DNA from: Parendozoicomonas haliclonae
Lineage (GTDB): Bacteria > Pseudomonadota > Gammaproteobacteria > Pseudomonadales > Endozoicomonadaceae
Direction of reading: 5' to 3'
DNA: 64,000 bases
Assembly: GCF_900174585.1 (NCBI RefSeq)
Contig: NZ_FWPT01000011.1
Location: 1-64,000, forward strand
The notes below the pieces were generated by a model. That model searched no databases, was not told the origin of the DNA, and worked only from the letters and a program-made list of their open reading frames with translations. The translations under genes were made by a program, and so were the position numbers. Below are positions 35,552-44,682 of this stretch, piece after piece (the first letter of the stretch is position 1; each line of letters begins with the position of its first letter).

Positions 35552-36660
35552 TGAGGCATGTGACGTTTAAACAGGCTGTTTTCCCGCAGAGTCTTTTTGT
35601 CCTGCTGCTTTTGTTGCTGGTGCAACCTCTCCGGGCAGATCAGCCGGAATTCAAGGTGGACGAAGTCGCCAACGAGCTGAGTCACCCCTGGTCTCTAGCT
35701 GAACTACCTGACGGGCAGCTGCTGGTTACCGAACGTTCTGGCGAACTCAAACGCATTTCCAAGGGCCAGGTGCAAACCATCGAAGATGTTCCTGAGGTTT
35801 ATTTTGCCGGCCAGGGTGGCTTGTTGGATATCAAGCTTCACCCTCAGTTTGCACAAAACGGCTGGATTTATCTCAGCTATGCCCACGGCACTCTCAGTGA
35901 TAATGCTCTGAGTCTGATGCGGGCCAAGCTCAATAACAACGCACTGACTGAACAACAGATTCTGTTTACTGCAGCGCCTTCCAAAGATACACCTGTGCAC
36001 TATGCAGGCAGAATCGCTTTTATGCCGGACAACACTCTTCTGCTGGCTATTGGTGATGGCTTTGACTACAGAGAGCATGCCCAGAAGAAAGACAGCTTGT
36101 TGGGAAAAATTATCCGCCTGAACGACGATGGTTCCATTCCCTCTGATAACCCTTATCTCTCCGATACCGAGGCGCGTGGAGAGCTGTACTCCATCGGCCA
36201 TAGAAACCCTCAAGGGCTCGTATACGACAAACAACGCAATATAGTGCTCTCCAATGAGCACGGCCCTGCCGGTGGCGATGAAATTAATATTATCCAGCCG
36301 GGCAAGAACTATGGCTGGCCTGTGATCACCTATGGGCGTGATTACTCTGGTGCTTCTATCACGCCATTCACCGAATATCCGGGCATGGAACAGCCACTCG
36401 TGAACTGGACGCCTTCTATCGCACCATCATCCATGGTCGTTTACTACGGTGACATGTTCCCTGAGTTCCATGGAGACCTGCTAAATACTACGCTTAAAAA
36501 CCGTGAGTTACGCTGGGTTCACATGGAAAATAACAAGCCGGGCAAAGAAACCTCTTTGCTGAAACATCTTAAAGAGCGCCTGCGTCATATTGAGGTGGCG
36601 AAAGATGGAAGCCTGTATCTGCTGACGGATAGCGGCAAGGTGCTTCGAGTCCACCGGTAG
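35551..36660 (+). CDS. soluble PQQ-dependent aldose sugar dehydrogenase (YliI-like)
   Basis: A 369-residue exported six-bladed beta-propeller. The signal peptide (about 1-29, rich in Leu) ends near LRADQ. Then come the family landmarks LSHPWSLAELPDGQLLVTER, a Gly-rich GGLLDIKLHPQF region, the HYAGRIAFMPDNTLLLAIGD blade and NEHGPAGGDEINII. E. coli YliI/Asd oxidises aldose sugars with PQQ in the periplasm. No PQQ biosynthesis gene is in the window. Start chosen at the ATG overlapping the previous stop. Confidence 0.88.
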   Translation: MRHVTFKQAVFPQSLFVLLLLLLVQPLRADQPEFKVDEVANELSHPWSLAELPDGQLLVTERSGELKRISKGQVQTIEDVPEVYFAGQGGLLDIKLHPQFAQNGWIYLSYAHGTLSDNALSLMRAKLNNNALTEQQILFTAAPSKDTPVHYAGRIAFMPDNTLLLAIGDGFDYREHAQKKDSLLGKIIRLNDDGSIPSDNPYLSDTEARGELYSIGHRNPQGLVYDKQRNIVLSNEHGPAGGDEINIIQPGKNYGWPVITYGRDYSGASITPFTEYPGMEQPLVNWTPSIAPSSMVVYYGDMFPEFHGDLLNTTLKNRELRWVHMENNKPGKETSLLKHLKERLRHIEVAKDGSLYLLTDSGKVLRVHR

Positions 36661-36704
36661 AGGCTTTTCAGGTCTCTACCATCCTTTCTCTACTACTACG
36701 AATT

Positions 36705-36732
36705 CTGAAACGATAAATCTTTATCGTTTCAG
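36705..36732. terminator. hairpin overlapping the end of rpmE2
   Basis: A perfect 12-bp stem CTGAAACGATAA/TTATCGTTTCAG with a 4-nt loop between the convergent dehydrogenase and L31 genes. The right arm includes the rpmE2 stop codon. Confidence 0.55.
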
Positions 36733-36975
36733 GGTTGGCATACCAAAACGCTTGTTAAAGCGTTCAATACGGCCACCGGTATCCATAACCTTTTGGGTTC
36801 CGGTATAGAACGGGTGTGAGTAAGAGGAAACATCAAGGCCCATGCAAGGATAGGTTTGACCATCTATTTCCACGGTTCTATCGGTTTTCACCGTTGAACG
36901 AACCAGAATATATTTATCTGCACCTGCATCATGAAAAGCCACCATTTTATAGTCAGGGTGTATGCCTTTTTTCAT
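36721..36975 (-). CDS. rpmE2: 50S ribosomal protein L31 type B
   Basis: An 84-residue L31 of the zinc-independent (C-minus) class. It has MKKGIHPDYKMVAFHD at the start and SSYSHPFYTGTQ before the conserved FNKRFG end. It contains one cysteine only and lacks the CxxC pair of zinc-binding L31. Type B paralogs usually replace zinc L31 in zinc starvation under Zur. I could not find a clear Zur box upstream. GGGAGG precedes the start. Confidence 0.95.
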   Translation of the reverse strand: MKKGIHPDYKMVAFHDAGADKYILVRSTVKTDRTVEIDGQTYPCMGLDVSSYSHPFYTGTQKVMDTGGRIERFNKRFGMPTLKR

Positions 36976-37552
36976 GATATGCCCTCCCAGCGATAAGAAC
37001 TGTTTCCAAAATTAGCTGAGGAACATCACACGTCAAGTGACGCTAACAGGAGCGGGATGATATCGGTGCCGTGGATACTTTCAGTTTAACTGACAGAGTG
37101 TCAATTTTCCGAAAGCGGACCATAGCATGGGCTATATGCTGTGCTTCAGAAGTCAGTCTTATGAACCGGGTATCGGCATAGCCTGTAAACCTTCAGGCTT
37201 TGTTACTGATACCTTCGATCCGGATCTGGCATTCCTCCATGCATTATATTAAGGCTTTCCTACTCGACGCCCTGCCTATCTTGCTCATCCGAAAAAACTG
37301 AAGCTTTATCTTCTCTGCCCCATAAGAACCCTTAAAAAGAACCTGTGAAACGGACTATCTCTAAAAGGATGTGACAGATTTTCGACCCCGCCCGACAAAC
37401 TCTCAGTAGAACGTCCATTGTTGCCCAACTTTGACCCTACACTCAGGGAAGACCACACGACACCACTGCTGTAGCCCGTCGCTAAAGCCAGTTAACCCTT
37501 CAATGTGGAATGAAGTAGGAGGGATCGACAACACCTGAGATAGAGAATTGAA
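36976..37552 (+). other. 577-bp gap before the autotransporter-like gene
   Basis: No convincing gene. Small inverted repeats are present: TGACA-GAG-TGTCA (37091-37103), ATAGC-ATGG-GCTAT shortly after, and AGCCTG/CAGGCT with an 8-nt loop (37180-37199) followed by TTTGTT. They could be operators or an RNA structure; nothing identifies them. Confidence 0.4.
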
Positions 37553-39262
37553 ATGGAATTCCAGAAGAGTCTTTTGCCTGCTGCAATTGTATCTGTGCTT
37601 TTATCGGGCACTTACAGCCAACTCACCCTCGCCGAAGAACAAGATCCGGCCCCTTTTCATGAATCACTTTTTGACGAAGCGGGTTCTTTTGCCGGGCCTC
37701 CTGAAGGTATCCCTGAAGGCGGTATCCCACCCGAAGGTTTTCCTGAGGGCAGCATCCCTCCTGGTGATATTCAGGGTTCCAATGACCAGGGCATGGACGG
37801 TGACCTCGGTGTTTCATCTCCCGACGACCCGGTATATTTCGAGGGTGGCTTCCCCAAGCCTTACGTAGAAATAGACGGCATCTCAGAAAGTGATGTGATC
37901 GCTGGCAATGCTCCCCTATTCACAGCACCGGGAAACATTACATTCAATGAAGCTGTAGAGATTCAGATTGATGGCGGCATAGAAAATTTCATTGATGCCA
38001 GCGCCGGAAAAGAGTTCATCCTTCTCAAAGCTGAGGGCACCCTGAACTACACAGAAGGTTATCTGAAAGTTCTAACGGACTCCCCTCTGTTCGATATCAC
38101 TGTCGTCGCTGAAGATAATGCCCTGAAAATTCGGGTTGAAGCCAAAGATGTCGGCGATGTCATTGAACAAAGCGGTGCCTCCCTGGATGCTCAGGAAGTC
38201 ATCAGTACCTTCCAGCAGGACGTGATCACTGAACTGGATGAATCCGATCCTCTCTACGCCCTGTTTGAAGCGGCCAGTAATAGCTCAGAAGAGCTTGCCG
38301 ATCTGGCCGAAGACCTTAAGCCTGAGGATTCCAACTCCACGACGGCTGCCGCCACTGCCACACAGTCGGCCACCTTTGGCAGTATTGCTACCCGTACCAG
38401 CTCCGTGCGCTCGGGCGGTACCGGTATCAGCTCCGGTGATATGTTTCAATCCGGTGGATTCTGGGCTCAGGTTCTGCACAGTAAAGGTAATCAGGAAACG
38501 AGGAATGCCAGCAAAGGCTTCACCTCTCACTTAACCGGCGTTACTGTCGGCCTGGATACCGAATTAAATACCGATTGGGTCGCTGGTGCCGCTCTCACCA
38601 CAGCCAAAAGCAAGACCAACACCAAAGACTCCAACAACACGACTACCGCCAGCAGTTTTATTGGTTCGTTCTATGCCAGCTGGCAGTTTAAAGACTGGTT
38701 TGCTGATGTGATGGCCAGTGCCGGCCGTACCAAAAACAAGGCCAAGCGTTTTAATCAGCTGATCAAGTCTGACTTCGACGCGCATCAGTACGGCCTGCGC
38801 CTGACGGTGGGGCAGGATATTCCGCTCAAGAATCTGGATATACAACTGCAGCCTACTGTCTCGTTTAACTACGGACGGGTTGATATTGGCAAGTACCAGG
38901 AAGAAGGCACAGCTGGCGCGCAAGAGATACAGGCCCAGCGTTATGAAACAGTAGAGCTGGGTGCTGGTATCGCTGCCATGAAGTCCTTCAGCTTTAACAA
39001 AAACACCCTGAACGTCTCGGTTAATCTGATGGGCTGGCATGACTTTGCTGCAGATCAGGCAAAAACCCAAAGCCGCTTCCTGACCGGTGAAACCATTCTG
39101 ACAACGTTTGGTGACAAGCCAGAGAGAACAACCTGGCAGGCAGGCCTTGGCCTGGATTACCTGGCCGGCGATAACCTGACCTTCTCCCTGAACTACGACC
39201 ACACTTGGAAGAAGAGCTTTAAAGCCGATAGTGTAAGTGCGAAGGTTCGTTACGACTTCTGA
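37553..39262 (+). CDS. autotransporter-type beta-barrel protein with short Pro/Gly-rich passenger
   Basis: A 569-residue protein. After a signal peptide (about 1-27) comes a repeat-rich segment built on P-E-G-[IFS]-P (about 46-80), then about 180 residues of beta-rich acidic sequence and a Thr/Ala linker. The last 280 residues are an autotransporter barrel, from GGFWAQVLHSKGNQ to a C-terminal VRYDF. The terminal Phe and alternating strands are typical. The passenger is unusually short for a classical autotransporter and has no protease or adhesin repeat that I recognise, so it might be a surface anchor or sugar/lipid-binding module. Its own terminator follows. Confidence 0.8.
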   Translation: MEFQKSLLPAAIVSVLLSGTYSQLTLAEEQDPAPFHESLFDEAGSFAGPPEGIPEGGIPPEGFPEGSIPPGDIQGSNDQGMDGDLGVSSPDDPVYFEGGFPKPYVEIDGISESDVIAGNAPLFTAPGNITFNEAVEIQIDGGIENFIDASAGKEFILLKAEGTLNYTEGYLKVLTDSPLFDITVVAEDNALKIRVEAKDVGDVIEQSGASLDAQEVISTFQQDVITELDESDPLYALFEAASNSSEELADLAEDLKPEDSNSTTAAATATQSATFGSIATRTSSVRSGGTGISSGDMFQSGGFWAQVLHSKGNQETRNASKGFTSHLTGVTVGLDTELNTDWVAGAALTTAKSKTNTKDSNNTTTASSFIGSFYASWQFKDWFADVMASAGRTKNKAKRFNQLIKSDFDAHQYGLRLTVGQDIPLKNLDIQLQPTVSFNYGRVDIGKYQEEGTAGAQEIQAQRYETVELGAGIAAMKSFSFNKNTLNVSVNLMGWHDFAADQAKTQSRFLTGETILTTFGDKPERTTWQAGLGLDYLAGDNLTFSLNYDHTWKKSFKADSVSAKVRYDF

Positions 39263-39285
39263 TCAAGCGAATACGCGCTTAATAC

Positions 39286-39316
39286 AAAAGCCTGCTCTTT
39301 TTGAGAGCAGGCTTTT
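39286..39316 (+). terminator. rho-independent terminator of the autotransporter-like gene
   Basis: A 13-bp stem AAAAGCCTGCTCT/AGAGCAGGCTTTT with a 5-nt loop, 24 bp after the stop codon. It may serve the convergent LysR gene as well. Confidence 0.88.
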
Positions 39317-39353
39317 CTATATCCTGTACGCCTGAAAAATGAGCGTTTACCGC

Positions 39354-40235
39354 CTAGTCATTATCAAAAAGACTCTTCAGTTCTTCTATCACCCAGGCAG
39401 TAACCGGCCCAATAGAAGCCTTAGGGCTCACAATCTCCACCGGTGGACTCCAGGGTTTGTGATCAAACAAAACATCCATCCGCTCTATCTTCCCCTTGCT
39501 GATCCAACCTTCCGCAACATAAGCCGGAATATAAGCCCAGCCGCAACCACTAATCAGCATGGAGTAAAGTCTGTGAATATCATTGGAATACCAGGCCAGC
39601 GTGGACATTTTTGGGAAGTGCCCCAGCTCAAAACCCGAGGCTCCACGCAGAAGCAACTGCCGGTATGGAATCACATCATGCATGAAGATCTTTTGTTTCT
39701 GTGCCAGAGGGTGATCCGTGGCACACACGGCAATAAACGGCATATTCCCGATACCACATAGCTCGACATCTTTATCGATATCCAGCTTGGCAAAGGTTAA
39801 CCCCACATTCGCTCGGCCAGACTTCACCAGATCATAGATATCCGGGCTGGCTACTGAGAGAACTTCCAGTTCGGTATTGGGGTATTTATTACTGAAATCG
39901 CGATAGAGCTGCTGAAGTCGGGGTAGCTCAAACGCGCGATCCACAGCCAGACAAACCCGCATCTCTTCGCCTATAGTCATTGAGGCTGTGGCCAGTTGCA
40001 GATCATCAACCTGACGCAAAATCGTGCGGGCAAATTCCAGAACATATTCCCCCTCTGGAGTCAGCGTTGGCTTGCGCGTGGTACGGTCAAAGAGTTCAAG
40101 ATTCATATCGATCTCAAGGCTGGCAATCCCCTGACTGACTGCTGACTGAACCTTACCGATCTTTCGTGCACATGCCGAAAAAGAACCCGTTTCTACGGTC
40201 TCCACCAGCATGCGCAAATGATCCAGACTGTACAT
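39354..40235 (-). CDS. LysR family regulator of the PACE-azoreductase unit
   Basis: A 293-residue LTTR. The N-terminal winged helix (LRMLVETVETGSFSACAR...VQSAVSQGIASLE) is followed by a substrate-binding domain. The start is the ATG at MYSLDHLRM with GGGAG 6 nt upstream, five codons inside the longest frame. It diverges from the PACE efflux/azoreductase pair across about 113 bp, the usual arrangement for an LTTR and its target. The inducer is unknown; biocides or quinones are plausible from the target genes. Confidence 0.9.
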   Translation of the reverse strand: MYSLDHLRMLVETVETGSFSACARKIGKVQSAVSQGIASLEIDMNLELFDRTTRKPTLTPEGEYVLEFARTILRQVDDLQLATASMTIGEEMRVCLAVDRAFELPRLQQLYRDFSNKYPNTELEVLSVASPDIYDLVKSGRANVGLTFAKLDIDKDVELCGIGNMPFIAVCATDHPLAQKQKIFMHDVIPYRQLLLRGASGFELGHFPKMSTLAWYSNDIHRLYSMLISGCGWAYIPAYVAEGWISKGKIERMDVLFDHKPWSPPVEIVSPKASIGPVTAWVIEELKSLFDND

Positions 40236-40292
40236 CTCCATCTCCCGCACTGACTCCGCTCAACCATCACAATATCTGATATTTATTAACTT

Positions 40293-40308
40293 CAAACAAT
40301 CATATTTG
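40293..40308. promoter_or_regulatory. candidate LysR operator
   Basis: The imperfect dyad CAAACAATCATATTTG lies in the divergent region between the LysR gene and the PACE gene, in AT-rich DNA, with a further TTGATCAA palindrome just after it. It has the T-N11-A style spacing expected of LTTR sites but is a weak match. Confidence 0.35.
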
Positions 40309-40348
40309 TTGATCAAAATAGGCAAAAACTGAGGAGGCACCTAAAGCT

Positions 40349-40780
40349 ATGAGCATTAAAGAACGCATCGTTCATATGTTTCTGTTTGAAATCATCGCGC
40401 TGGCTATGTTTGTGCCATTGGCCATGCTGGCCTCAGGTCAGAGTGCTGGTGCAATGGCGGGTTTGAGTATCGCACTCTCGGTTATCGCGATGCTGTGGAA
40501 TTTTGTTTTCAATTGGGTATACGACTCTATTCGTGGTGATGATCGCGCTTCCAGAAAGTTTTCCGAACGTTTGCTTCATGGAGCAGGCTTTGAACTTGGC
40601 ATGATTGCGACCTCTTTCCCGGCCATTATGTATGTGACTCAGGAAAGCTTTTTGAATGTGCTGATTATGGATATTGGCGCCGTCACCTTCTTCTTTATTT
40701 ACGCCATTATCTTTAACTGGGTATATGACGTAATCCGCAGCCGCTATGTAAAACAACCAGCAACCATCACTAATGAGTAA
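40349..40780 (+). CDS. PACE family efflux pump (AceI-like)
   Basis: A 143-residue inner-membrane protein with four transmembrane helices arranged as two BTP repeats, each ending in F-N-W-V-Y-D (NFVFNWVYDSIRGDD and IIFNWVYDVIRSR). The conserved Glu in helix 1 is at FLFEIIALA. PACE transporters such as AceI export biguanides like chlorhexidine and probably have short polyamines as natural substrates. The stop codon overlaps the azoreductase start (TAATG), so the two are co-translated. Confidence 0.92.
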   Translation: MSIKERIVHMFLFEIIALAMFVPLAMLASGQSAGAMAGLSIALSVIAMLWNFVFNWVYDSIRGDDRASRKFSERLLHGAGFELGMIATSFPAIMYVTQESFLNVLIMDIGAVTFFFIYAIIFNWVYDVIRSRYVKQPATITNE

Positions 40781-41400
40781 TGGATACTATAACTACGATT
40801 TTACAGATTGATAGCAGTGTGAATCAGGGAAGCTCTGCATCCAGACAACTGGCTTACGAGCTGACTTCGGCCTGGCAAAAGAAAGAGCCTGACTCTAACG
40901 TAGTCATCCGCGATTTGGCTAAAAATGCTCTCCCGCATATTGATCACAACACCATGGCTGCATTTCAGAATCCAGAGGGAGAGCTAAACCAAAAGCAACA
41001 GGGTGCTTTAGAGCTATCCAATACTCTGATCGAGGAACTGAGACGTGCAGATATTCTGGTGACCTCCGCACCACTTTATAACCTCAGTATCCCATCATCA
41101 CTCAAGGCCTGGTTTGATCACGTGATGCGTGCCCGCGAGACTTTTATCTATACGGGCCCGGGTCAGCATAAAGGTCTGCTTGAGAATAAAAAAGCCTATG
41201 TCATTTCATCTCGTGGCGGTGCTTATGAAAACACCACTGCCGACCTGCAAACACCACTCATCAGGAGCCTGCTTGCATTCATAGGAATAGAAGATATCGA
41301 ATTTATCTATGCTGAAGGTCTGGCTTACGGAAATGAGCACTACACAAACGCAATGGCCAGCGCATCAGAAAAAATCACAACACTGGTGAGCGCAGCTTAA
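40780..41400 (+). CDS. azoR: FMN-dependent NADH-azoreductase
   Basis: A 206-residue flavodoxin-fold reductase. The FMN phosphate loop is DSSVNQGSSASRQLA, followed by the APLYNLSIPSSLKAWFDHV segment and SSRGGAYE. AzoR enzymes reduce quinones and azo compounds and help resist thiol and electrophile stress. It is translationally coupled to the PACE pump and divergent from the LysR gene. Confidence 0.93.
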   Translation: MDTITTILQIDSSVNQGSSASRQLAYELTSAWQKKEPDSNVVIRDLAKNALPHIDHNTMAAFQNPEGELNQKQQGALELSNTLIEELRRADILVTSAPLYNLSIPSSLKAWFDHVMRARETFIYTGPGQHKGLLENKKAYVISSRGGAYENTTADLQTPLIRSLLAFIGIEDIEFIYAEGLAYGNEHYTNAMASASEKITTLVSAA

Positions 41401-41520
41401 CCTAAACGAATTAACAACCCGCATTAGAATTAAAACAAACCGTTAGAGAAGAGCGACTCTTATAGATGTAATCCAATACATCAGAAACTTGTTTGCATTT
41501 AAAGTTGTTGTACGTGTGTT

Positions 41521-41549
41521 AAGGCTGTTCAAATGCACAGCCTTTTTTC
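41521..41549 (+). terminator. rho-independent terminator after azoR
   Basis: AAGGCTGT/ACAGCCTT with an 8-nt loop and a T-rich tail. It lies about 120 bp after azoR and just before the convergent MerR gene. Confidence 0.85.
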
Positions 41550-41561
41550 TTTGCGAAGTTA

Positions 41562-42083
41562 TTATTTGCGCGACCACTCACGAATCGCTTTAACTTCCTC
41601 AGCTTCAATACTCAAGGACTCCAGAAACTCCTGATGAGCTTCCGGCTCCATTTTCTCGAACTGCTTATGCCAGTTCTGCATGGCTTGCTCATCAAAACCA
41701 GCCGCTTTCATAATCTCGACCCAACGTTCTTTATTAACCATTTGTTGCTCCAGTAATTCAGGATGTTCCAATAGCATCACGATCGCATTCTGCTGCTGCC
41801 GCAGTTTCTGGATTTCATTCTCCAGTGCTGCAAACTGTCTGCGCAAAACACGCTCTTGCTCCATGCCTTCCGGAATATCGAGAAGCGAACAGATATCACG
41901 AACCGGTACACCATAAGAGCGATAGGCCTTAATGGCTTCCAGTCGGTTTTCCTCCTGCTCGCCATACCAGCGGTAACCATTCTCAGACCGGGATCTGGGT
42001 AGTAACAGCCCCTCACGTTCGTAGTAAAGAATGGTTGTACGAGAAACATCATGCCTTCTCGCCAGCTCGGTAATCGTCAGCAT
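41562..42083 (-). CDS. MerR family transcriptional regulator
   Basis: A 173-residue MerR protein. The winged helix-turn-helix is MLTITELARRHDVSRTTILY...YEREGLL...NGYRWY. A long dimerisation coiled coil (about 80-110) and a helical C-terminal domain (NKERWVEIMKAAGFDEQAM...) of the TipA-like type follow, probably a ligand-binding pocket. No metal-binding cysteines. It diverges from the MATE pump by 164 bp and is its likely regulator. A start 10 codons upstream with AGGG spacing is possible. Confidence 0.9.
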   Translation of the reverse strand: MLTITELARRHDVSRTTILYYEREGLLLPRSRSENGYRWYGEQEENRLEAIKAYRSYGVPVRDICSLLDIPEGMEQERVLRRQFAALENEIQKLRQQQNAIVMLLEHPELLEQQMVNKERWVEIMKAAGFDEQAMQNWHKQFEKMEPEAHQEFLESLSIEAEEVKAIREWSRK

Positions 42084-42247
42084 CTCACTTCTCTCGAAAG
42101 GCAACGCAATCATTCTGAACCCTGCACTTATAGACGGGTCAAGCAACGGATATAGCCAAAGATGGTACTCAAAGATCAGGCCTATACTTCGCCTCTTTTT
42201 GGGAGCCTCATGCCAGGGCGTAGCCTGCAGGCATCATCCAATGAACA

Positions 42248-43609
42248 ATGAAGCCTGACACCAAACCTGATTTCAACAAGCTGACCGGAAAACCTGTATT
42301 GGTGTTTTTTTATCACCTTGTCCCCTGGTCACTTGGCATACTCTGCCAGTCTTCTGTTCCCATTATTGATGGTTATTTTCTGGGTAACTACGTGGGGCCG
42401 GAGGCATTAGCCGTGGTCAATCTGGCCATGCCGATACTTGGTTTGTTTATTGCTATCGAAGTTATGATTGCGACCGGGGCATCTATTCGCTGCGGCCATT
42501 ATCTTGGCCGGGGAAAGCTCAAAGAGGCATCACGTATCTTCACGCAGGCCATTCTTGCCGTCTTTAGCCTGATTGCCCTGCTCGCTCTGCTCTGCATTCT
42601 GGGACTGGATACTCTGGTCCAAATCCTTGGTGCCGATGAAGCTCTGGCTCCACAACTGCATGAATACCTCTGGGTGATGTTGCTGTTTACGCTGGTATTG
42701 CCCAGTGCCTTTATCCTTGAATATTTTGTTGGTCTGGACAATAACCCGGCACTGGCTTCAGCCGCCATGATGATGGGAGCGACAAGTAATATTGTTCTCA
42801 CCTGGATACTGGTCAGTCAGCTGCAACTTGGCGTGGCCGGAGCCGCCATGGGTTCAGGCATCAGCGCACTGATCAGCTTTATGACTCTGTTGCTTCACTT
42901 TCTCCGCAAGGACCGCCAACTCCACTGGACACTGACAAAACGTAAATGGACCGAAGTTTTCACTACTATGAAGAACGGTATCTCGGATGGCCTGAGTGAT
43001 GGGGCGTCGGCTCTGTTTATCCTGTTATTCAACTGGATTGTTATCGCCGAGTTTGGCTTGCCCGGGCTGGTTGCCATGACGGTTGTGAACTTTCTTCTGG
43101 AAACACAGGAAACCATTACCTTCGGATTTGGCGATAGCCTGCAAATGCTGGTCAGTGCAAATACCAGCGCCAGGCATCCTGAACGTGTCGCTCAATTTCT
43201 TCGGTTAGCAATGATAGCCGGACTCACTCTGGGGATTGGCTTTCTCTTGCTGGCTCTCTTAGGTTCGACCTGGGTCTCTGGCTTTTTCATAAAGGACGAT
43301 AATGAAGCCATCCTCCTGACCAGTCAGATTGTGATCTGGATATTCCCTGTGTTCCTTCTTGGCAGCATCAGTGTTGTGCTGATGGCTTATTTTTCCGCGT
43401 TGGAAAAGCCTTTATATGCAGGCACCATAGCCCTTGCACGTTCATTTCTCTTTCCAGCCTTAATGCTTATTACACTCCCATGGCTACTTGGAAAGAAAGG
43501 TATATTTATTGCCATTCCTGTTGCAGAACTACTTACCATGACTTTGGCACTGATGCTTTTGCGAAAGCAGCGGCAACAGGATCGTTTTCACCAGCTGGAT
43601 GCAGCCTAG
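42248..43609 (+). CDS. MATE family multidrug efflux protein
   Basis: A 453-residue polytopic inner-membrane protein with about 12 helices in two homologous halves. The first has VDGY-like IIDGYFLGNYVGPEALAVVN and Q/G-rich loops of MATE exporters; the second has the ETITFGFGDSLQMLVSA region. It exports cationic compounds using Na+ or H+. It is divergent from the MerR gene and followed after 54 bp by a methyltransferase gene. Confidence 0.9.
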   Translation: MKPDTKPDFNKLTGKPVLVFFYHLVPWSLGILCQSSVPIIDGYFLGNYVGPEALAVVNLAMPILGLFIAIEVMIATGASIRCGHYLGRGKLKEASRIFTQAILAVFSLIALLALLCILGLDTLVQILGADEALAPQLHEYLWVMLLFTLVLPSAFILEYFVGLDNNPALASAAMMMGATSNIVLTWILVSQLQLGVAGAAMGSGISALISFMTLLLHFLRKDRQLHWTLTKRKWTEVFTTMKNGISDGLSDGASALFILLFNWIVIAEFGLPGLVAMTVVNFLLETQETITFGFGDSLQMLVSANTSARHPERVAQFLRLAMIAGLTLGIGFLLLALLGSTWVSGFFIKDDNEAILLTSQIVIWIFPVFLLGSISVVLMAYFSALEKPLYAGTIALARSFLFPALMLITLPWLLGKKGIFIAIPVAELLTMTLALMLLRKQRQQDRFHQLDAA

Positions 43610-43663
43610 AGCTGTATGAAGCTCGGGGTATAATGAAAAGCTATTTAAACGGACTGCACGACC

Positions 43664-44362
43664 ATGAAATCAGCCATGTATTCTGAATACGCCGAACAAT
43701 ATGATCAGGCTGTTCAGGATAATATTTATAACGCCCATTTTGAGCGCCCTTCTCTGCAGGCTCTGCTTCCGGAAATCCGTGGTCTGAACGTGCTGGATTT
43801 AGGTTGTGGCACAGGTGTGTACGCCCAATATCTGCTCGACCAAGGCGCTGATGCTGTTACCTGTATTGATTACTCGGAAGCCATGGTTGATCTGGTACGC
43901 TCAAAGCTGGGCGAGAAGGTCACCGCTTATGCTCAGGATATTTCGCTCGGGCTGCCGCAGGAAGAAACTGGGTCATACGACCTTATAATTTGCCCTCTGG
44001 TTCTCCATTATCTGGAAGACCTCAATCCGCTCTTCCAAGACGTATACCGGGTTTTGAAACCGGGTGGCGTTATGGTGTTCTCAATGCATCATCCACTGGC
44101 CGATTTTGAGTACTCACAAACCGGAAACTACTTTGATCGTGAACTGGTTACGCAGGAATGGGATACCGTTGGTAAGCCATTAGAGGTTAAGTTCTATCGC
44201 CGTTCACTGAGCGAGCTGACAGATGCCATTACCTCTTCCGGACTGGTAATTACCCGCATCTCCGAAGGGCAGGTATCCGATAAGGTCAAAGAGCTATCAG
44301 AGAGTGCCTATAACTTCCTGTCGAGAAACCCGAACTTCATCTTTGTAAGATGTCAGAAGTAG
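43664..44362 (+). CDS. class I SAM-dependent methyltransferase
   Basis: A 232-residue methyltransferase with motif I VLDLGCGTGVYAQYLL, an acidic motif II CIDYSEAMVD, motif IV YDLIICPLVLHYL and post-motif RVLKPGGVMVFSMHHP. The size and HHP element are close to small-molecule (UbiE/Tam-like) methyltransferases. The substrate is not predictable. Confidence 0.88.
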   Translation: MKSAMYSEYAEQYDQAVQDNIYNAHFERPSLQALLPEIRGLNVLDLGCGTGVYAQYLLDQGADAVTCIDYSEAMVDLVRSKLGEKVTAYAQDISLGLPQEETGSYDLIICPLVLHYLEDLNPLFQDVYRVLKPGGVMVFSMHHPLADFEYSQTGNYFDRELVTQEWDTVGKPLEVKFYRRSLSELTDAITSSGLVITRISEGQVSDKVKELSESAYNFLSRNPNFIFVRCQK

Positions 44363-44446
44363 CAGGCCAACTGCGTTCCCTGCACGGATTTGGCTCTTTG
44401 CTCAACGCTGATATCATAGCCCTGTTTAGATATTGAGCTGTTATGC

Positions 44447-44635
44447 ATGAACCGTCGTAAGAAAGGGAACCAGATCCTTAAAGCCCGAGTTAAAAAGGCC
44501 AAGGCGAAGCTTTCTCCCAAAAGCAGCAAGCCGAAATACATCAGTAAGGCTGATCGTGCCAAACTGGAAGCTGAAGCCAGTGCAGCAGACACTGTCATTG
44601 CTGAAGCTGATACACCTGAGTCCACCAGCGCTTAA
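44447..44635 (+). CDS. DUF2986 family small basic protein
   Basis: A 62-residue protein. It opens with the basic helix MNRRKKGNQILKARVKKAKA, has KPKYISKADRAKLEAEA in the middle and a short acidic tail. This matches the DUF2986 pattern of marine gammaproteobacteria. Function unknown; the highly basic N-terminus may bind nucleic acid. Confidence 0.8.
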   Translation: MNRRKKGNQILKARVKKAKAKLSPKSSKPKYISKADRAKLEAEASAADTVIAEADTPESTSA

Positions 44636-44682
44636 GCCAGAAGCCTCAGAAGCACTACCCTTCAGAGGCTCTCTTTCACACA

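Noticed and set aside
37680-37790. Tandem DNA repeat array in the autotransporter-like gene
   Set aside because: The repeats are degenerate at DNA level and follow the P-E-G-x-P protein units; no sign of a phase-variation tract.
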